Source of the DNA: an uncultured Ruminococcus sp.
GTDB lineage: Bacteria > Bacillota > Clostridia > Oscillospirales > Acutalibacteraceae
Assembly: GCA_902801245.1 (NCBI GenBank)
Contig: CADCHW010000018.1
Location: 1-40,255, forward strand
Direction of reading: 5' to 3'
Length of the DNA: 40,255 nt
How positions within the stretch are numbered: the stretch's first letter is position 1; every line of letters starts with the position of its first letter. Position numbers and translations under genes: made by a program. The notes under the pieces are model-generated. The model did not search any database, had not been told where the DNA came from, and was given only the letters and a program-made list of their open reading frames with translations. Of the stretch, positions 1 through 7,991 are shown in pieces.

Positions 1-483
1 AAGCGTTACTCCGTTTATAAACTCCGTAATAATATAAGCCGTGTTATTCTCCGAAAACCAATCGTACACCTTGACTATATTATTAAGACCCTCCGCTTCG
101 GAAAGTCCTTTGCATTCCTTTTTTGTTTTCTGCATAATACGTTCAAGCGAAAAATCTTTTCCGTAAGTAACCTTAAGCGGTTCGGGATTATCCTTATTAT
201 TTACGTTTCTTTTAAACAGTCCGTTATAAAATGTTTCCTTGATAAGTATTTTCTTTTCGAGCTTCGTGTCAAAGCCGATATATGTAATGCCAAAACCTCC
301 GCTGCCAATACTTTCACCTACAAAATATCTGCCGTTATTAAGATACGTACCTGCCGGGAGTTCCTCACTCTGCGAATAATGCACGCTGTGTTTTTTACCG
401 CACTCGGCACAGTAGTCGCCGATGATATCAGGGTCGATTTTATTAAAGCAATGATAACAGTACAGATTTTTATTTTCGGGCAT
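1..483 (-). CDS. Serine/threonine protein kinase with N-terminal zinc ribbon (partial, C-terminus outside window)
   Basis: The minus-strand frame is open from the ATG at 483 to the window edge (161 codons). A zinc ribbon with Cys at residues 9, 12, 25 and 28 precedes a Hanks-type kinase start. The glycine-rich loop is GSGGFGITYIG at about 60-70, followed by the VAIK-type lysine near residue 82 and a stretch ending in IITEFINGVTL, which fits the hinge. A GAGGTGAG ribosome site supports this start. The catalytic loop and the C-terminus lie beyond the window. No PASTA domain can be seen here, but a PASTA lipoprotein is encoded just upstream on the same strand. The kinase probably phosphorylates cell-envelope or growth regulators (inference). 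The zinc ribbon in front of the kinase domain is a recurrent Firmicutes arrangement. Confidence 0.85.
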   Translation of the reverse strand, partial: MPENKNLYCYHCFNKIDPDIIGDYCAECGKKHSVHYSQSEELPAGTYLNNGRYFVGESIGSGGFGITYIGFDTKLEKKILIKETFYNGLFKRNVNNKDNPEPLKVTYGKDFSLERIMQKTKKECKGLSEAEGLNNIVKVYDWFSENNTAYIITEFINGVTL

Positions 484-593
484 TGTTCTCACCTCAGCTT
501 TTCGTTACAACATTTAACAATAATATAATTTTAACACCTTATTCTAAAATATTCAATAGTTTTTAATCAAAAATTATATATTTTCCGTAAAAA

Positions 594-622
594 GAGCAGT
601 CACTAACATGACTGCCCTTTTT
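594..622 (-). terminator. Hairpin terminator, probably bidirectional, after the PASTA lipoprotein gene
   Basis: GAGCAGTCA (594-602) pairs with TGACTGCCC (609-617) with one mismatch. T-runs lie on both outer sides, so it can stop transcription in either direction. It separates the PASTA lipoprotein gene from the kinase gene, which therefore probably has its own promoter or depends on readthrough. Confidence 0.65.
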
Positions 623-640
623 ATCTAATTCATTAGGATT

Positions 641-1891
641 TTACTGCTTTTTAAAAGTAGCACTGTCCAATTGTGAATTTGCACTGTCGTGCCAATACAA
701 TTCATTGTCGCTGTACCTTATAAGATAGCCGCTTGTGTTGCCGTCCTGCAACGTTAAGCTTTCCTTGCCGGAAGCTGATATATCATAAATATAATATTTT
801 CCGTTAGTATATTCAAGTCTGTCGTTAGTGGGGTTGTATGTTGCGGTAATTTTCCAGCGACCTCCGGAATAAGCACCCGATGTCCACCTTGCATTGATTT
901 CATAATTCACACCGTCATTGCACTCGATATTGATATACGGACGGAAACTGTACCAAAATCCCTCATACTTAGGACCGTTGGAATAGGTCGCTGTTGTACC
1001 TCCGCCGCCTTGATTATTCGCAGCTCCGCCGTCCGTAACGGAATATTCGTAATATGTTGTAACCTGCTCGGGCTCTGCACCGTCCGATACAATCATAGTT
1101 ATTCTTGTACCCTTGGCAACCTCCGAATTTCCTCCAGGGTTCTGAGAAATAACAGTACCTTTCGGAACGTTGTTATCAAAAGAATAGCTTGCTGTATAGT
1201 AAAGACCTAGGGAATTAATCTGATTGACTGCCTCGTCAAGAGTTTTGCCTACAAAGTCGGGAACTTGTACCATATTGTTATTGACGGGGGCAGGGGTGTT
1301 CTCTTCGACTTTAGGCTCTTCAACTTTAGGCTGTTCTTTCGGTTCTGAACCTTTTGACACAATTATCTCAATTTCATCGCCTTTTTTCGCCTTGGTATCG
1401 GCAAACGGATTCTGTGAAATTACCTTGCCTTTTTCAACGCTGTCGCTGTACTGCTCCGTAACCTTATACTTCAAACCTTTGCTGTCAAAGTACTTCTTTG
1501 CATCTTCAATATTCTTCCCCTGAACGGATTCCAATGTTACGGTTGTATCCTCTTTTTGGGATTCGGTAGGTTTGGATTCTTCCTTTTTGCTTTGGGTGTT
1601 TTCACTCTCCGCTTTTTGAGATTCCGCTTTTTCGGTATCCGTGCTTTTTATGCTGCTTGTGTCTGTGCTGTCGGTATCGGAGTTTTCTTCTTCGTCGCTG
1701 TCAAGCTCCGAAGCGTTGGCTGTTTCCGATTTGGTGTATGTACTCGCAACATAGTTATTGCTTTGAGAATAAACATCGCTGTTTACGTTAGTATACTCAC
1801 CGTCTATTCTCGCTGTTTGGCAGCCTGTCGGAAGTACTGCAAGCATTGCCGTCACGACAGAAACTAAAATGGCAAATCGCTTATTTTTCAT
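641..1891 (-). CDS. PASTA-domain lipoprotein
   Basis: 416 aa. The signal peptide ends in the lipobox LPTGC (Cys24), so the protein should be anchored to the outer face of the membrane. An acidic Ser/Thr/Glu-rich linker (about 55-115) follows. Two PASTA domains then span about 117-180 and 208-271, each with the typical KVISQNP or TVISQNP turn. A Gly-rich stretch (292-300) leads to a roughly 110-residue C-terminal domain of unknown family. PASTA domains bind muropeptides or beta-lactams and usually form the ectodomain of Ser/Thr kinases such as PrkC/Stk. Here they sit on a separate lipoprotein encoded 157 bp upstream of a kinase gene, so it may act as that kinase's detached sensor (inference). 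An AAAGGAGGAT ribosome site fixes the start. Confidence 0.88.
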   Translation of the reverse strand: MKNKRFAILVSVVTAMLAVLPTGCQTARIDGEYTNVNSDVYSQSNNYVASTYTKSETANASELDSDEEENSDTDSTDTSSIKSTDTEKAESQKAESENTQSKKEESKPTESQKEDTTVTLESVQGKNIEDAKKYFDSKGLKYKVTEQYSDSVEKGKVISQNPFADTKAKKGDEIEIIVSKGSEPKEQPKVEEPKVEENTPAPVNNNMVQVPDFVGKTLDEAVNQINSLGLYYTASYSFDNNVPKGTVISQNPGGNSEVAKGTRITMIVSDGAEPEQVTTYYEYSVTDGGAANNQGGGGTTATYSNGPKYEGFWYSFRPYINIECNDGVNYEINARWTSGAYSGGRWKITATYNPTNDRLEYTNGKYYIYDISASGKESLTLQDGNTSGYLIRYSDNELYWHDSANSQLDSATFKKQ

Positions 1892-1932
1892 TTAAAAATT
1901 ATCCTCCTTTGCATAATGTAATATTAGCATAT

Positions 1933-1962
1933 ATTATATAAGTGTACATAAAAATATTTCAA
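1933..1962 (-). promoter_or_regulatory. Promoter of the PASTA lipoprotein gene
   Basis: On the minus strand, TTGAAA (1957-1962) is followed by an 18-bp spacer and TATAAT (1933-1938), upstream of the AAAGGAGGAT ribosome site. This is a good sigma-A match by eye only. Confidence 0.5.
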
Positions 1963-2154
1963 TCAACAACTTTTTTTATACAACAACCATAACGATATTA
2001 TACTGTAAAATTTTCCAAAATGCGACCTCTCGAAGTAGCCAAATTGAAAAACCACGTTGTTTTTCACTATTTTTCTCAATTTATATATAATATTTTATCA
2101 TTGATTTTAAAAACAGTCAACACTTTTCAACAAATATGCCAAAACAAAAAAATG

Positions 2155-2183
2155 TTGACAACATTAATCTAAAGTTGTATAAT
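2155..2183 (+). promoter_or_regulatory. Perfect consensus sigma-A promoter of the structured RNA
   Basis: TTGACA (2155-2160), a 17-bp spacer, then TATAAT (2178-2183). A start near 2190 would place the 5' end of the transcript at the foot of the long-range stem beginning at 2192. A promoter this strong fits an abundant RNA. Confidence 0.85.
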
Positions 2184-2189
2184 AATAAA

Positions 2190-2330
2190 AAGGTTATTTG
2201 CAGTTTGTAGTGGGTAAATGTCAGCATTTATTCCACAGTCTACTTGACAGCAAGCCTCTATAAGCATGGTAGTCAGGCAGCACGGACAGACAGCCTCGAT
2301 CTACCCACCATAAACTGCGAAAGGCCAATA
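2190..2330 (+). ncRNA. Structured noncoding RNA or leader (class unresolved)
   Basis: A 24-nt 5' arm (2192-2215) pairs with a 3' arm (2303-2326) with one mismatch (A2196 against A2322) and several G-U pairs, closing an RNA of about 140 nt. Inside are a small hairpin TAAATG-tcag-CATTTA (2215-2230) and a GCCT/AGGC stem (2254-2278). The middle contains GGTAGTCAGGCAGCACGGAC, which looks like a conserved core. There is no ORF with a ribosome site and no terminator directly after it, so the transcript probably runs into the small gene at 2353. Candidates are 6S RNA, a raiA-type RNA or a new riboregulator. It lacks the hallmark sequences of SRP RNA, RNase P RNA and tmRNA. Confidence 0.6.
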
Positions 2331-2352
2331 AAAATCGTTTGGAGGAATGAAA

Positions 2353-2538
2353 ATGATATGGATATTTTTACTGATTGTAATAATAGTAATAGGAATGTAC
2401 GCTTCTTACAGATTCAACGGAGAAAACTACTCGGCAGGCAGAGGAATGTTTAAGAACAGCGACTATGATATGCCCGAGTACAAAAATAACGAATTTTCCG
2501 ACTATGACCCATACGAATTTAAGAATATGAGAAAATAA
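2353..2538 (+). CDS. Small single-pass membrane protein
   Basis: 61 aa. One N-terminal hydrophobic helix (about residues 2-17, IWIFLLIVIIVIGMYA) is followed by a polar, tyrosine- and acid-rich cytosolic or external tail. An ATG at 2347 exists, but GGAGG at 2341-2345 leaves only one base before it. The ATG at 2353 has a 7-nt spacer and is the better start. The gene lies directly behind the structured RNA and has its own terminator, so RNA and ORF form one short transcription unit. No family was recognised. A role as a small membrane regulator is possible but not shown. Confidence 0.6.
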   Translation: MIWIFLLIVIIVIGMYASYRFNGENYSAGRGMFKNSDYDMPEYKNNEFSDYDPYEFKNMRK

Positions 2539-2539
2539 A

Positions 2540-2594
2540 AATGTACCCGATAACAAATGTACCCGATAACATCAGATTGTCGGGTACATTTTAT
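2540..2594 (+). terminator. Strong terminator with a duplicated 5' half-site
   Basis: AATGTACCCGA (2556-2566) pairs perfectly over 11 bp with TCGGGTACATT (2580-2590), followed by TTATTT. The 5' arm is present twice in tandem (2540-2554 and 2556-2570), so the first copy could compete for the same 3' arm. Confidence 0.85.
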
Positions 2595-2611
2595 TTACAT
2601 TACGTTATGTA

Positions 2612-3214
2612 TTATTCCTCGTCTTTTTTCTCCAGACTTACAGAACCGCTGTTCGGTGCGGAGTTATCGTTGCCGTTATTCATATTGAAAGATGAAATAT
2701 CGTAAGGCGGCTGATTTGTGTTGTAATTAAAAGATGTGCCGTCGGAAACCGGAGTGGAATAAACTCCGTTGCTGTTCATAGTTGTATTGCCAAGACCCTC
2801 CAGACCTCCGGAAAATCCTGACGCACCTTGTCCCATATCTCCGTTTGGAACAAATTCCTGAACCGGCATCTTGCTGCCGCAGTAGCTGCAAAACTGAACA
2901 TTCGACGACACTTCCGAACCGCAGTTCGGACATGTCACCATACCTCTTGCACGGCGGATATCTCCTCTATAGACTTCGATTCTGTGAATTGCGTCCTTGA
3001 TATTGTTGATTGTATCGGCAAAGGCAGCTGTGGGGTCGTCCTTGTTTGCGTCAAAATAATTTCTGCCGAGCTGCATAAACATAGCATTGAGCTGTCTTTC
3101 TTCGTCGGAAATTTTTGCGTTAATTCTTGTTGTTTCGGCAAACACCTTAGTTTGTGAAGCCGCCTCCTGCCCCACCTGAGTGAGTTTTCTGCTTAAATCA
3201 TCTAAAAAAGCCAT
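2612..3214 (-). CDS. Zinc-ribbon protein with N-terminal coiled coil
   Basis: 200 aa with no signal peptide. Residues 1-90 are helical and charged and probably form a coiled coil. A zinc ribbon with CPNC (95-98) and CSYC (109-112) follows. The tail from about 120 to 200 is Gly/Asn/Ser-rich, low in complexity and probably disordered. This layout is common in small Firmicutes proteins of unknown function, so a scaffold or adaptor role is only a guess. GAGG precedes the ATG. It is the last gene of a minus-strand cluster (4545 to 2612) with gaps of 9 and 29 bp. Confidence 0.75.
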   Translation of the reverse strand: MAFLDDLSRKLTQVGQEAASQTKVFAETTRINAKISDEERQLNAMFMQLGRNYFDANKDDPTAAFADTINNIKDAIHRIEVYRGDIRRARGMVTCPNCGSEVSSNVQFCSYCGSKMPVQEFVPNGDMGQGASGFSGGLEGLGNTTMNSNGVYSTPVSDGTSFNYNTNQPPYDISSFNMNNGNDNSAPNSGSVSLEKKDEE

Positions 3215-3243
3215 TTTATCAACCTCAATTCTTTTTTTATTCG

Positions 3244-3954
3244 TTACTTCGTCAGTGTGAAGATTCTGTGGTAGCTGTTCATATCCGTGAACTTCTCATA
3301 ATACAGATTATCGGAAGACACTGTTATGTCAAATTTCTCTTTGTTAAGCTCGTTCACAGCACTGCAAAGATTTTCGGCACTCTTTTTGCTGAAGCCGTCA
3401 ACATTGTAATATGCAAGCGTAATATGCGGAGTAAGCAAATACGGCAAAGCTTTCACACAGTCCACTATACCGTAAAGATTCATCAGCTTGTCGTAATCCT
3501 CGGCTGTCTTAGGTTTAACAGCAAGCACCAGACTTGTGCCGACCATATTGAAAATATAATTCGTTTCAAAATTCACGGTACATTTTGAAATCTTTTGTGA
3601 ATGCACAAACTTCAAAAGTCTGAGTTCATTTCTGAAAACCTCTTCGCCGATTTCGGCAAGGTCGCAGCTGTTGCTTAAATCGTGAAGAGTAATGTGAAAA
3701 GTACTTGTTTTAACCCTTTCGGTAAAACACTCTTCCGCTTTGCTGTATAGGGTATCAACAATCGAGTTCAGCTTGTCCTTAATTTCGGGTGACAAGTCAA
3801 AAACAGTAGTGTCGCCGTAAAACGGTCTGAACTTATTATTATTGTCGAACTTATCCTTAACCCTTGAATTAATTGAAAAATCTCCCTTTCCGAGATTCAT
3901 CACGGGTTTTTCAAACGAGTTTATTCTTTCCGTAAACTGGGCGTAATTTTCCAT
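3244..3954 (-). CDS. 2H phosphoesterase superfamily protein (LigT/2'-5' RNA ligase-like)
   Basis: 236 aa. Two HITL motifs, at residues 87-90 and 177-180, match the paired H-x-T/S-x signature of 2H phosphoesterases, whose two histidines hydrolyse 2',3'-cyclic or 2'-5' phosphodiester bonds. Their spacing of about 90 residues is normal for the family. The sequence around them (TFHITLHDL, PHITLAYYN) is typical. The protein appears soluble. It lies 9 bp downstream of the SseB-like gene and 29 bp before the zinc-ribbon gene, so the three are probably co-transcribed. The substrate cannot be told from sequence. Confidence 0.75.
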   Translation of the reverse strand: MENYAQFTERINSFEKPVMNLGKGDFSINSRVKDKFDNNNKFRPFYGDTTVFDLSPEIKDKLNSIVDTLYSKAEECFTERVKTSTFHITLHDLSNSCDLAEIGEEVFRNELRLLKFVHSQKISKCTVNFETNYIFNMVGTSLVLAVKPKTAEDYDKLMNLYGIVDCVKALPYLLTPHITLAYYNVDGFSKKSAENLCSAVNELNKEKFDITVSSDNLYYEKFTDMNSYHRIFTLTK

Positions 3955-3963
3955 ATTCTCACC

Positions 3964-4545
3964 TCAATTATTTTGATTTTCAAGCCTTGACCGCAGTTTC
4001 TTTGAAATATCTATTGCATTCTCCGTCAAAACAAAATTGTAAAGATACGGGTCAATAACAAACCTTTTGCACATTTTGGTATTTTCCAGTATATCAATAC
4101 ATTTCATATAAGGGAGATTAACCAGATTTGCCTTTTTAAGCTCCCCTGCCTTTGCGTTAATCTCACGTGAGAAAAGCGGAATATAGTAATTTCCGTCCGC
4201 CGCTTTCATAAGCTGAGGTTTTACAGAAATATTTTGAACAGTAGGATATATCGGCATACTCTTGTCTATTTCCTTGCCGCCTATAGTAACGTCCGCAGGC
4301 ATAAAAACATTGCTGTCACGCAGACAAAAAAGCACAGACATCATATTCTCCTCGGTACGGTTTTTTAAAAAGCGTACAATCAAGGCACACAGAACATCTC
4401 CGTTTGCAAGGGCTTCGGGTGTAATTTTAACATTATCGGAAGATAAATTTTTATTTGTCGGCGACGCCGACGGGAAATGCGTGGAGTCGGTTGTCTTTGA
4501 CATTACCTCATTTTCCCGACCGAAAGTTTCTTTATTTTCACTCAT
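3964..4545 (-). CDS. SseB-like domain protein
   Basis: 193 aa. After a polar, Ser/Thr/Asn-rich N-terminus (1-45), residues about 46-145 show the SseB N-terminal domain pattern: a helix, a strand FMPADVTIGG, and YYIPLFSREINA, equivalent to the usual plFts segment. SseB-type domains occur as accessory domains in many Firmicutes proteins of unknown role. A TTTGGAGAA ribosome site lies before the ATG. It heads the minus-strand cluster with the 2H phosphoesterase and zinc-ribbon genes. Confidence 0.65.
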   Translation of the reverse strand: MSENKETFGRENEVMSKTTDSTHFPSASPTNKNLSSDNVKITPEALANGDVLCALIVRFLKNRTEENMMSVLFCLRDSNVFMPADVTIGGKEIDKSMPIYPTVQNISVKPQLMKAADGNYYIPLFSREINAKAGELKKANLVNLPYMKCIDILENTKMCKRFVIDPYLYNFVLTENAIDISKKLRSRLENQNN

Positions 4546-4648
4546 AACGATTCTCCAAAGTTCATATAAATTATACTATCATTATAAATAAAAAAATTGC
4601 ATTTGTCAAATAAAAAATCGTTGAATTTACATTTTTTTAAAATAAAAT

Positions 4649-4684
4649 TCCTGCACGGATTCAGCATAACCAAAACCGTACAGG
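4649..4684 (-). terminator. Terminator of the 169-aa hypothetical gene
   Basis: TCCTGCACGG (4649-4658) pairs with CCGTACAGGA (4675-4684) with one G-U pair. On the minus strand it is followed by ATTTTATTTT. Confidence 0.7.
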
Positions 4685-4706
4685 AAATAAAAAGCAACTC
4701 ACCGCA

Positions 4707-5216
4707 TCAAATGTGCATAAGATTAAAAATCTCTTCAATATCATCGGCACTTATAGTAACAGGCTTACTGCCCTGTTCTTTCAGAAACACCTTGTAACCG
4801 CTGTCCTTAGCTTCCTTTGAAAACTCCTCAACAAGAGCTTTTTGCTCAAAGCCGTCTGTCATTGTAAAAGTGCCGTCATCTTCAAACTTCATTTTTCCTG
4901 CCGTATCGTTCTCCGCCAAGAAAATAGACTCTATAAGCTTGTCGCCGTTGGCAATTGAAATCTGGTATTTTGACTTCAGCATAGTATAAGTAAGATTCGT
5001 AAACTCATAACTTTCCAAAATTCCCATTTGTTCAAACTTGCTCTTACTGTCCTTGACTACCTTGTCAAACATAAAGCTGGGCTTCCACTTAAAAGGATTT
5101 TCAACCCCCTGAGGCAAAATGGAAGCAACACCCTTAAACGGAACAGTTCCGTTATTCATCATAATTGCCATACCAACAATCTCTTCTGCATTAAACTTAA
5201 TTTCCAAAATACTCAC
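4707..5216 (-). CDS. Hypothetical protein, 169 aa
   Basis: No family was recognised. The protein is soluble, mixed alpha/beta and acidic, with no signal peptide. It contains AEEIVGMAIMMNNGTVPFKG near the N-terminus, and the C-terminal helix ADDIEEIFNLMHI is amphipathic. Such proteins often occur near tellurium-type or secretion-effector genes, but nothing here supports a specific role. A GAGGTGAG site precedes the ATG. Its own terminator follows, and the next gene downstream starts 161 bp away, so it is probably monocistronic. Confidence 0.65.
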   Translation of the reverse strand: MSILEIKFNAEEIVGMAIMMNNGTVPFKGVASILPQGVENPFKWKPSFMFDKVVKDSKSKFEQMGILESYEFTNLTYTMLKSKYQISIANGDKLIESIFLAENDTAGKMKFEDDGTFTMTDGFEQKALVEEFSKEAKDSGYKVFLKEQGSKPVTISADDIEEIFNLMHI

Positions 5217-5572
5217 CTCTGCAACATTTAAGCCATTACCATTAATACAATTCCTAATCGGTTAAGATTATCTTTTCAATTCACAAATCAGACATCTTGC
5301 TAAGAAATATTTTACCACATATAAAAAACAAATTCTACACATTTTTGATAATTTAACCATTTTGTGTTATCTCTTACAATGCAGTTACATAAAAAAGCGT
5401 TTTTTTTGTAGAATATAATTATAAATCCACGGCAAAGATTTATCCTCTGTACAAATGAAATTATATGACGGCGGAAACGCAAATATTACACAAAATTTGA
5501 TTAGATAAAGCGTTTGTAATGCGTAATTGCAAAAGTAGAAATTTTAGTTATACTAAAGGTTTACCATTTTAA
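5217..5572. other. Intergenic region without recognisable gene
   Basis: AT-rich spacer between the 169-aa gene and the dispersed repeat. It should hold the promoter of the minus-strand gene, but no convincing -35/-10 pair was seen. The motif AATGCGTAATTG at 5518-5529 recurs after spoVAE (20861) and mnmA (23869). Confidence 0.5.
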
Positions 5573-5800
5573 AGTTTGGTCAAGCTTTTTAAAGCTTGCG
5601 GATTCCAAAGGCAGAGCCTTTGGTCGCTGACGAAACCAATTTGCAAAGAAAAATAAACAAAAATAAACTACCCTCAGCGAAACTAAACAAACCAGCAACA
5701 GCAAAAGCACTTCTCAAAACAATATCTTTCCATAAAAAACAAAACAGGCAACAGCGTAGCGAATTGCCGGTCTAAGAAAAGAAAAGCGGTAAATCTTAAT
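5573..5800 (-). repeat. Dispersed structured repeat, copy 1 (3' of serpin)
   Basis: About 225 bp, shared with 21480-21690 (opposite strand) and 29866-30082. Conserved blocks are AAAGTTTGGTCAAGC (5572-5586), the palindrome CAAGCTTTTTAAAGCTTG (5581-5598), CGCTGACGAAAC (5625-5636), CCCTCAGCGAAA (5671-5682) and GGCAA...TTGCC (5747-5768). Hairpin CCAAAGGC-aga-GCCTTTGG (5605-5623) is perfect. The block CGCTGA pairs with TCAGCG (5674-5679). Relative to the serpin it lies downstream on the transcribed strand. It has no ORF. It could be a MITE-like element or a transcribed 3' structure. Confidence 0.8.
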
Positions 5801-5842
5801 GTTTGTTAGTATTAAGAGTAATATAAACAGGCTCGCTCATAC

Positions 5843-7210
5843 TTATAACTCACAAACAGCTCCTATAAACAGCGGCATTTTCTCTTGCCTATCATAAATC
5901 GCAAACAAGAACGGTCTGTCAAGATAAACCTTATAAACCTCATTTTCATCTGTCATAATACAATTATCCTCCATTATAATTGCCGTTACAGCCGCAGCTT
6001 TAGTACCCTTTTCGTCAACCTCGATATGTGCCTTATGTAAAACCTTACTCACATATATTTTATTATTTGCCTCAGCAAGATTTGTAAAATCCGCTTCACT
6101 CGGACTGAATGATTTATTCATTCCCATATCTCCCAAAGTTGCGTTAAGCGTATATTTCGTATCAAACGAAAATTTGGGCAGTGAGGTTTCAACATCGGCA
6201 GCTATTGAATTTTCCACATAATCATTTATTGCGGAATCGTCAAAATATTTTGTTACATACTCATCAATACCAATATCCTCATTCGGTAAAACCGCAACAA
6301 AGGAATACTGTTTATCACCGTCACTCTGATAATCCTTGATAAATCCCTTTGCATTATCATCGCTGAAATAATAATCCTCTGTCGAGTACATAAAATCAAC
6401 CTTACTTTTCGACCCGTCATAATTGTTGAACGTATCTTCCCTAACATCGTCCTTTTGGTACTCTTCCTTCCACTTTCCGTCAAACGCAACCGCGTTCAAA
6501 AGTACCTCCACGGTATCATTTGAAATATCCCCGTCTGTAAGAATTTGCCGAATCATTTTGTCGGTTTTATCGCTTACCCAGCTGTTAATACTTCCGACTG
6601 CCTTATCTGCATCTTCGTTGAAAATCTCAGCACTGTAAAACTCGCTGATGTTATTTCCGAAAACATCATTCAGCTTAACATCGTCACGCTTCATAACCCA
6701 GACAGAGTTCGCCATATTGAATTTTGTATTCTCGCCGCCAAGACCCTTTATATAATTACCGAAATACGAATTAAGTTTATCAAGCTCAACAGGATTTCCG
6801 CTGCTCTTGCCGTCGGGATAAATGCCGCCCAAAAGAGCGTTAAGCTCGGTCTGAGTGTCGCCGCCTGCACCGTTGTCAAGCACCGACAATGCCGTGTACA
6901 CCGAAAGCGGAGATATGAAAACATTCTCGCTTTTGTCCTCTCGATTCTCAAACTCTCTTTTGAAAAGCTCTGCGTTAAAACGGTTAATGCCGTAATTAAT
7001 TTTCTCTTTATCATTAAGCTCCGCCGCCGCAGGCTTATCGGAAGTACCGAAAACATCGCTGTCGGAGTTGTTGCCGCTTGCCGCTGCCGAGATTACAGGC
7101 TCTTCAATTGCCGAATAGGTCGGGGGTTCGTCATTTCCGCAGCCTACTAACGACAAAATCATACCGCCTGCAAGGAGTGCCGATAAAATTCTTTTCATAT
7201 TTGTTCTCAT
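5843..7210 (-). CDS. Serpin-family lipoprotein (siropin-like serine protease inhibitor)
   Basis: 455 aa; lipobox LVGC (Cys24), so an exported, membrane-anchored protein. A linker (25-60) precedes a complete serpin fold with NVFISPLSVYTALSVL (96-111), NAVAFDGKWKEE (239-250) and the C-terminal DRPFLFAIYD (431-440) and PLFIGAV (446-452). The reactive-loop hinge EKGTKAAAVTA (400-410) has small residues at P12-P10, as in inhibitory serpins. Counting from Glu400 as P17 gives P1 Asn416 and P1' Cys417 (inference, ±1-2). Serpins trap proteases covalently. Siropins of E. siraeum inhibit elastase-like proteases, but the loop here differs enough that the target must be tested. The gene starts 22 bp after the anti-sigma gene, behind AAAGGAC, so it is co-transcribed with the sigma/anti-sigma pair. 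Confidence 0.95.
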   Translation of the reverse strand: MRTNMKRILSALLAGGMILSLVGCGNDEPPTYSAIEEPVISAAASGNNSDSDVFGTSDKPAAAELNDKEKINYGINRFNAELFKREFENREDKSENVFISPLSVYTALSVLDNGAGGDTQTELNALLGGIYPDGKSSGNPVELDKLNSYFGNYIKGLGGENTKFNMANSVWVMKRDDVKLNDVFGNNISEFYSAEIFNEDADKAVGSINSWVSDKTDKMIRQILTDGDISNDTVEVLLNAVAFDGKWKEEYQKDDVREDTFNNYDGSKSKVDFMYSTEDYYFSDDNAKGFIKDYQSDGDKQYSFVAVLPNEDIGIDEYVTKYFDDSAINDYVENSIAADVETSLPKFSFDTKYTLNATLGDMGMNKSFSPSEADFTNLAEANNKIYVSKVLHKAHIEVDEKGTKAAAVTAIIMEDNCIMTDENEVYKVYLDRPFLFAIYDRQEKMPLFIGAVCEL

Positions 7211-7232
7211 AACAAAACACGTCCTTTCAAAA

Positions 7233-7991
7233 TCAATTGCTCATGAAATTTTCGTCAAAGTTTTCTCTGACAAGCCTAATAAATTCATCGGAAATATAAT
7301 ACGTTTTCACAGGATTGTTCGGAGTGTTATAGTTTTCCTGCAAATTGCTTTCCGTGCTATAAAAAATCTCTTCATACGTAACTTCCAAAATATTACCGTA
7401 TACGGAAATATTCGTCCAATACTCGTTTCTGTTTTCTTCTAACTCTACAATATGAATTTTAACGGAACTTTCTTCGCTCTCATCAACTAGGGTTTTTGTT
7501 TCCTGCAAATTATTCACAGCTTCCTTGAAATCATTGAAAACATCTTCATCAGCGGCAGCTATGACGTTATCCTTACCCTCGTAAATAACTCTGTCGATAT
7601 GCACAACACCGTCCGAAACAGCCGTACTTTCTGAGCTTACATTGAATTCATTGTTATCAAAGCTGTCGTCGTTGGCTTCCTGTACATCGTTTTCATACAT
7701 ATCAATCGAATCATAACCGTAATCTTCCGCCGAAATGATGTCATATTCATTATAAACCTCTGCATTTTCATTACCTGCTTTCGCAGCACCGTCCGCAGCA
7801 TTGTTTTCCGACATACTGTCGAACGATACGGAGTTCCCGTTAAAAACAAAGACAGACCCGACAATTAAGACAGTGAACACGGCGGCACTGCTCAAAGCGG
7901 CTTTTCTGTAACCTGAGTATTTACGCTCTTTTGCGGCAAGCGTTCCTGCCTTTTCGTAAACAAGATTTTCAAAATCGTATTTATCCCTCAT
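7233..7991 (-). CDS. Membrane anti-sigma factor-like protein (partner of the ECF sigma factor)
   Basis: 252 aa. A short cytosolic N-terminus (1-28), with DFENLVYEKAG resembling the small sigma-binding regions of anti-sigma factors, precedes one transmembrane helix (about 30-50). An acidic extracellular region of about 200 residues follows, rich in Asn, Asp, Glu and Tyr. The ATG overlaps the end of the sigma gene by 11 nt, and its ribosome site lies inside that gene, which fits translational coupling. The assignment rests on position and topology; no zinc HxxxCxxC anti-sigma motif is seen. The segment SFDSMSENNAADGAA just outside the membrane resembles one in the VanY protein at 8767-9711. Confidence 0.7.
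   Translation of the reverse strand: MRDKYDFENLVYEKAGTLAAKERKYSGYRKAALSSAAVFTVLIVGSVFVFNGNSVSFDSMSENNAADGAAKAGNENAEVYNEYDIISAEDYGYDSIDMYENDVQEANDDSFDNNEFNVSSESTAVSDGVVHIDRVIYEGKDNVIAAADEDVFNDFKEAVNNLQETKTLVDESEESSVKIHIVELEENRNEYWTNISVYGNILEVTYEEIFYSTESNLQENYNTPNNPVKTYYISDEFIRLVRENFDENFMSN

Noticed and set aside
2190..2330. SRP RNA, RNase P RNA or tmRNA
   Set aside because: The conserved hallmark sequences of these RNAs (such as the SRP GGUCAGG-type loop, or the RNase P GAGGAAAGUCC) were not found.
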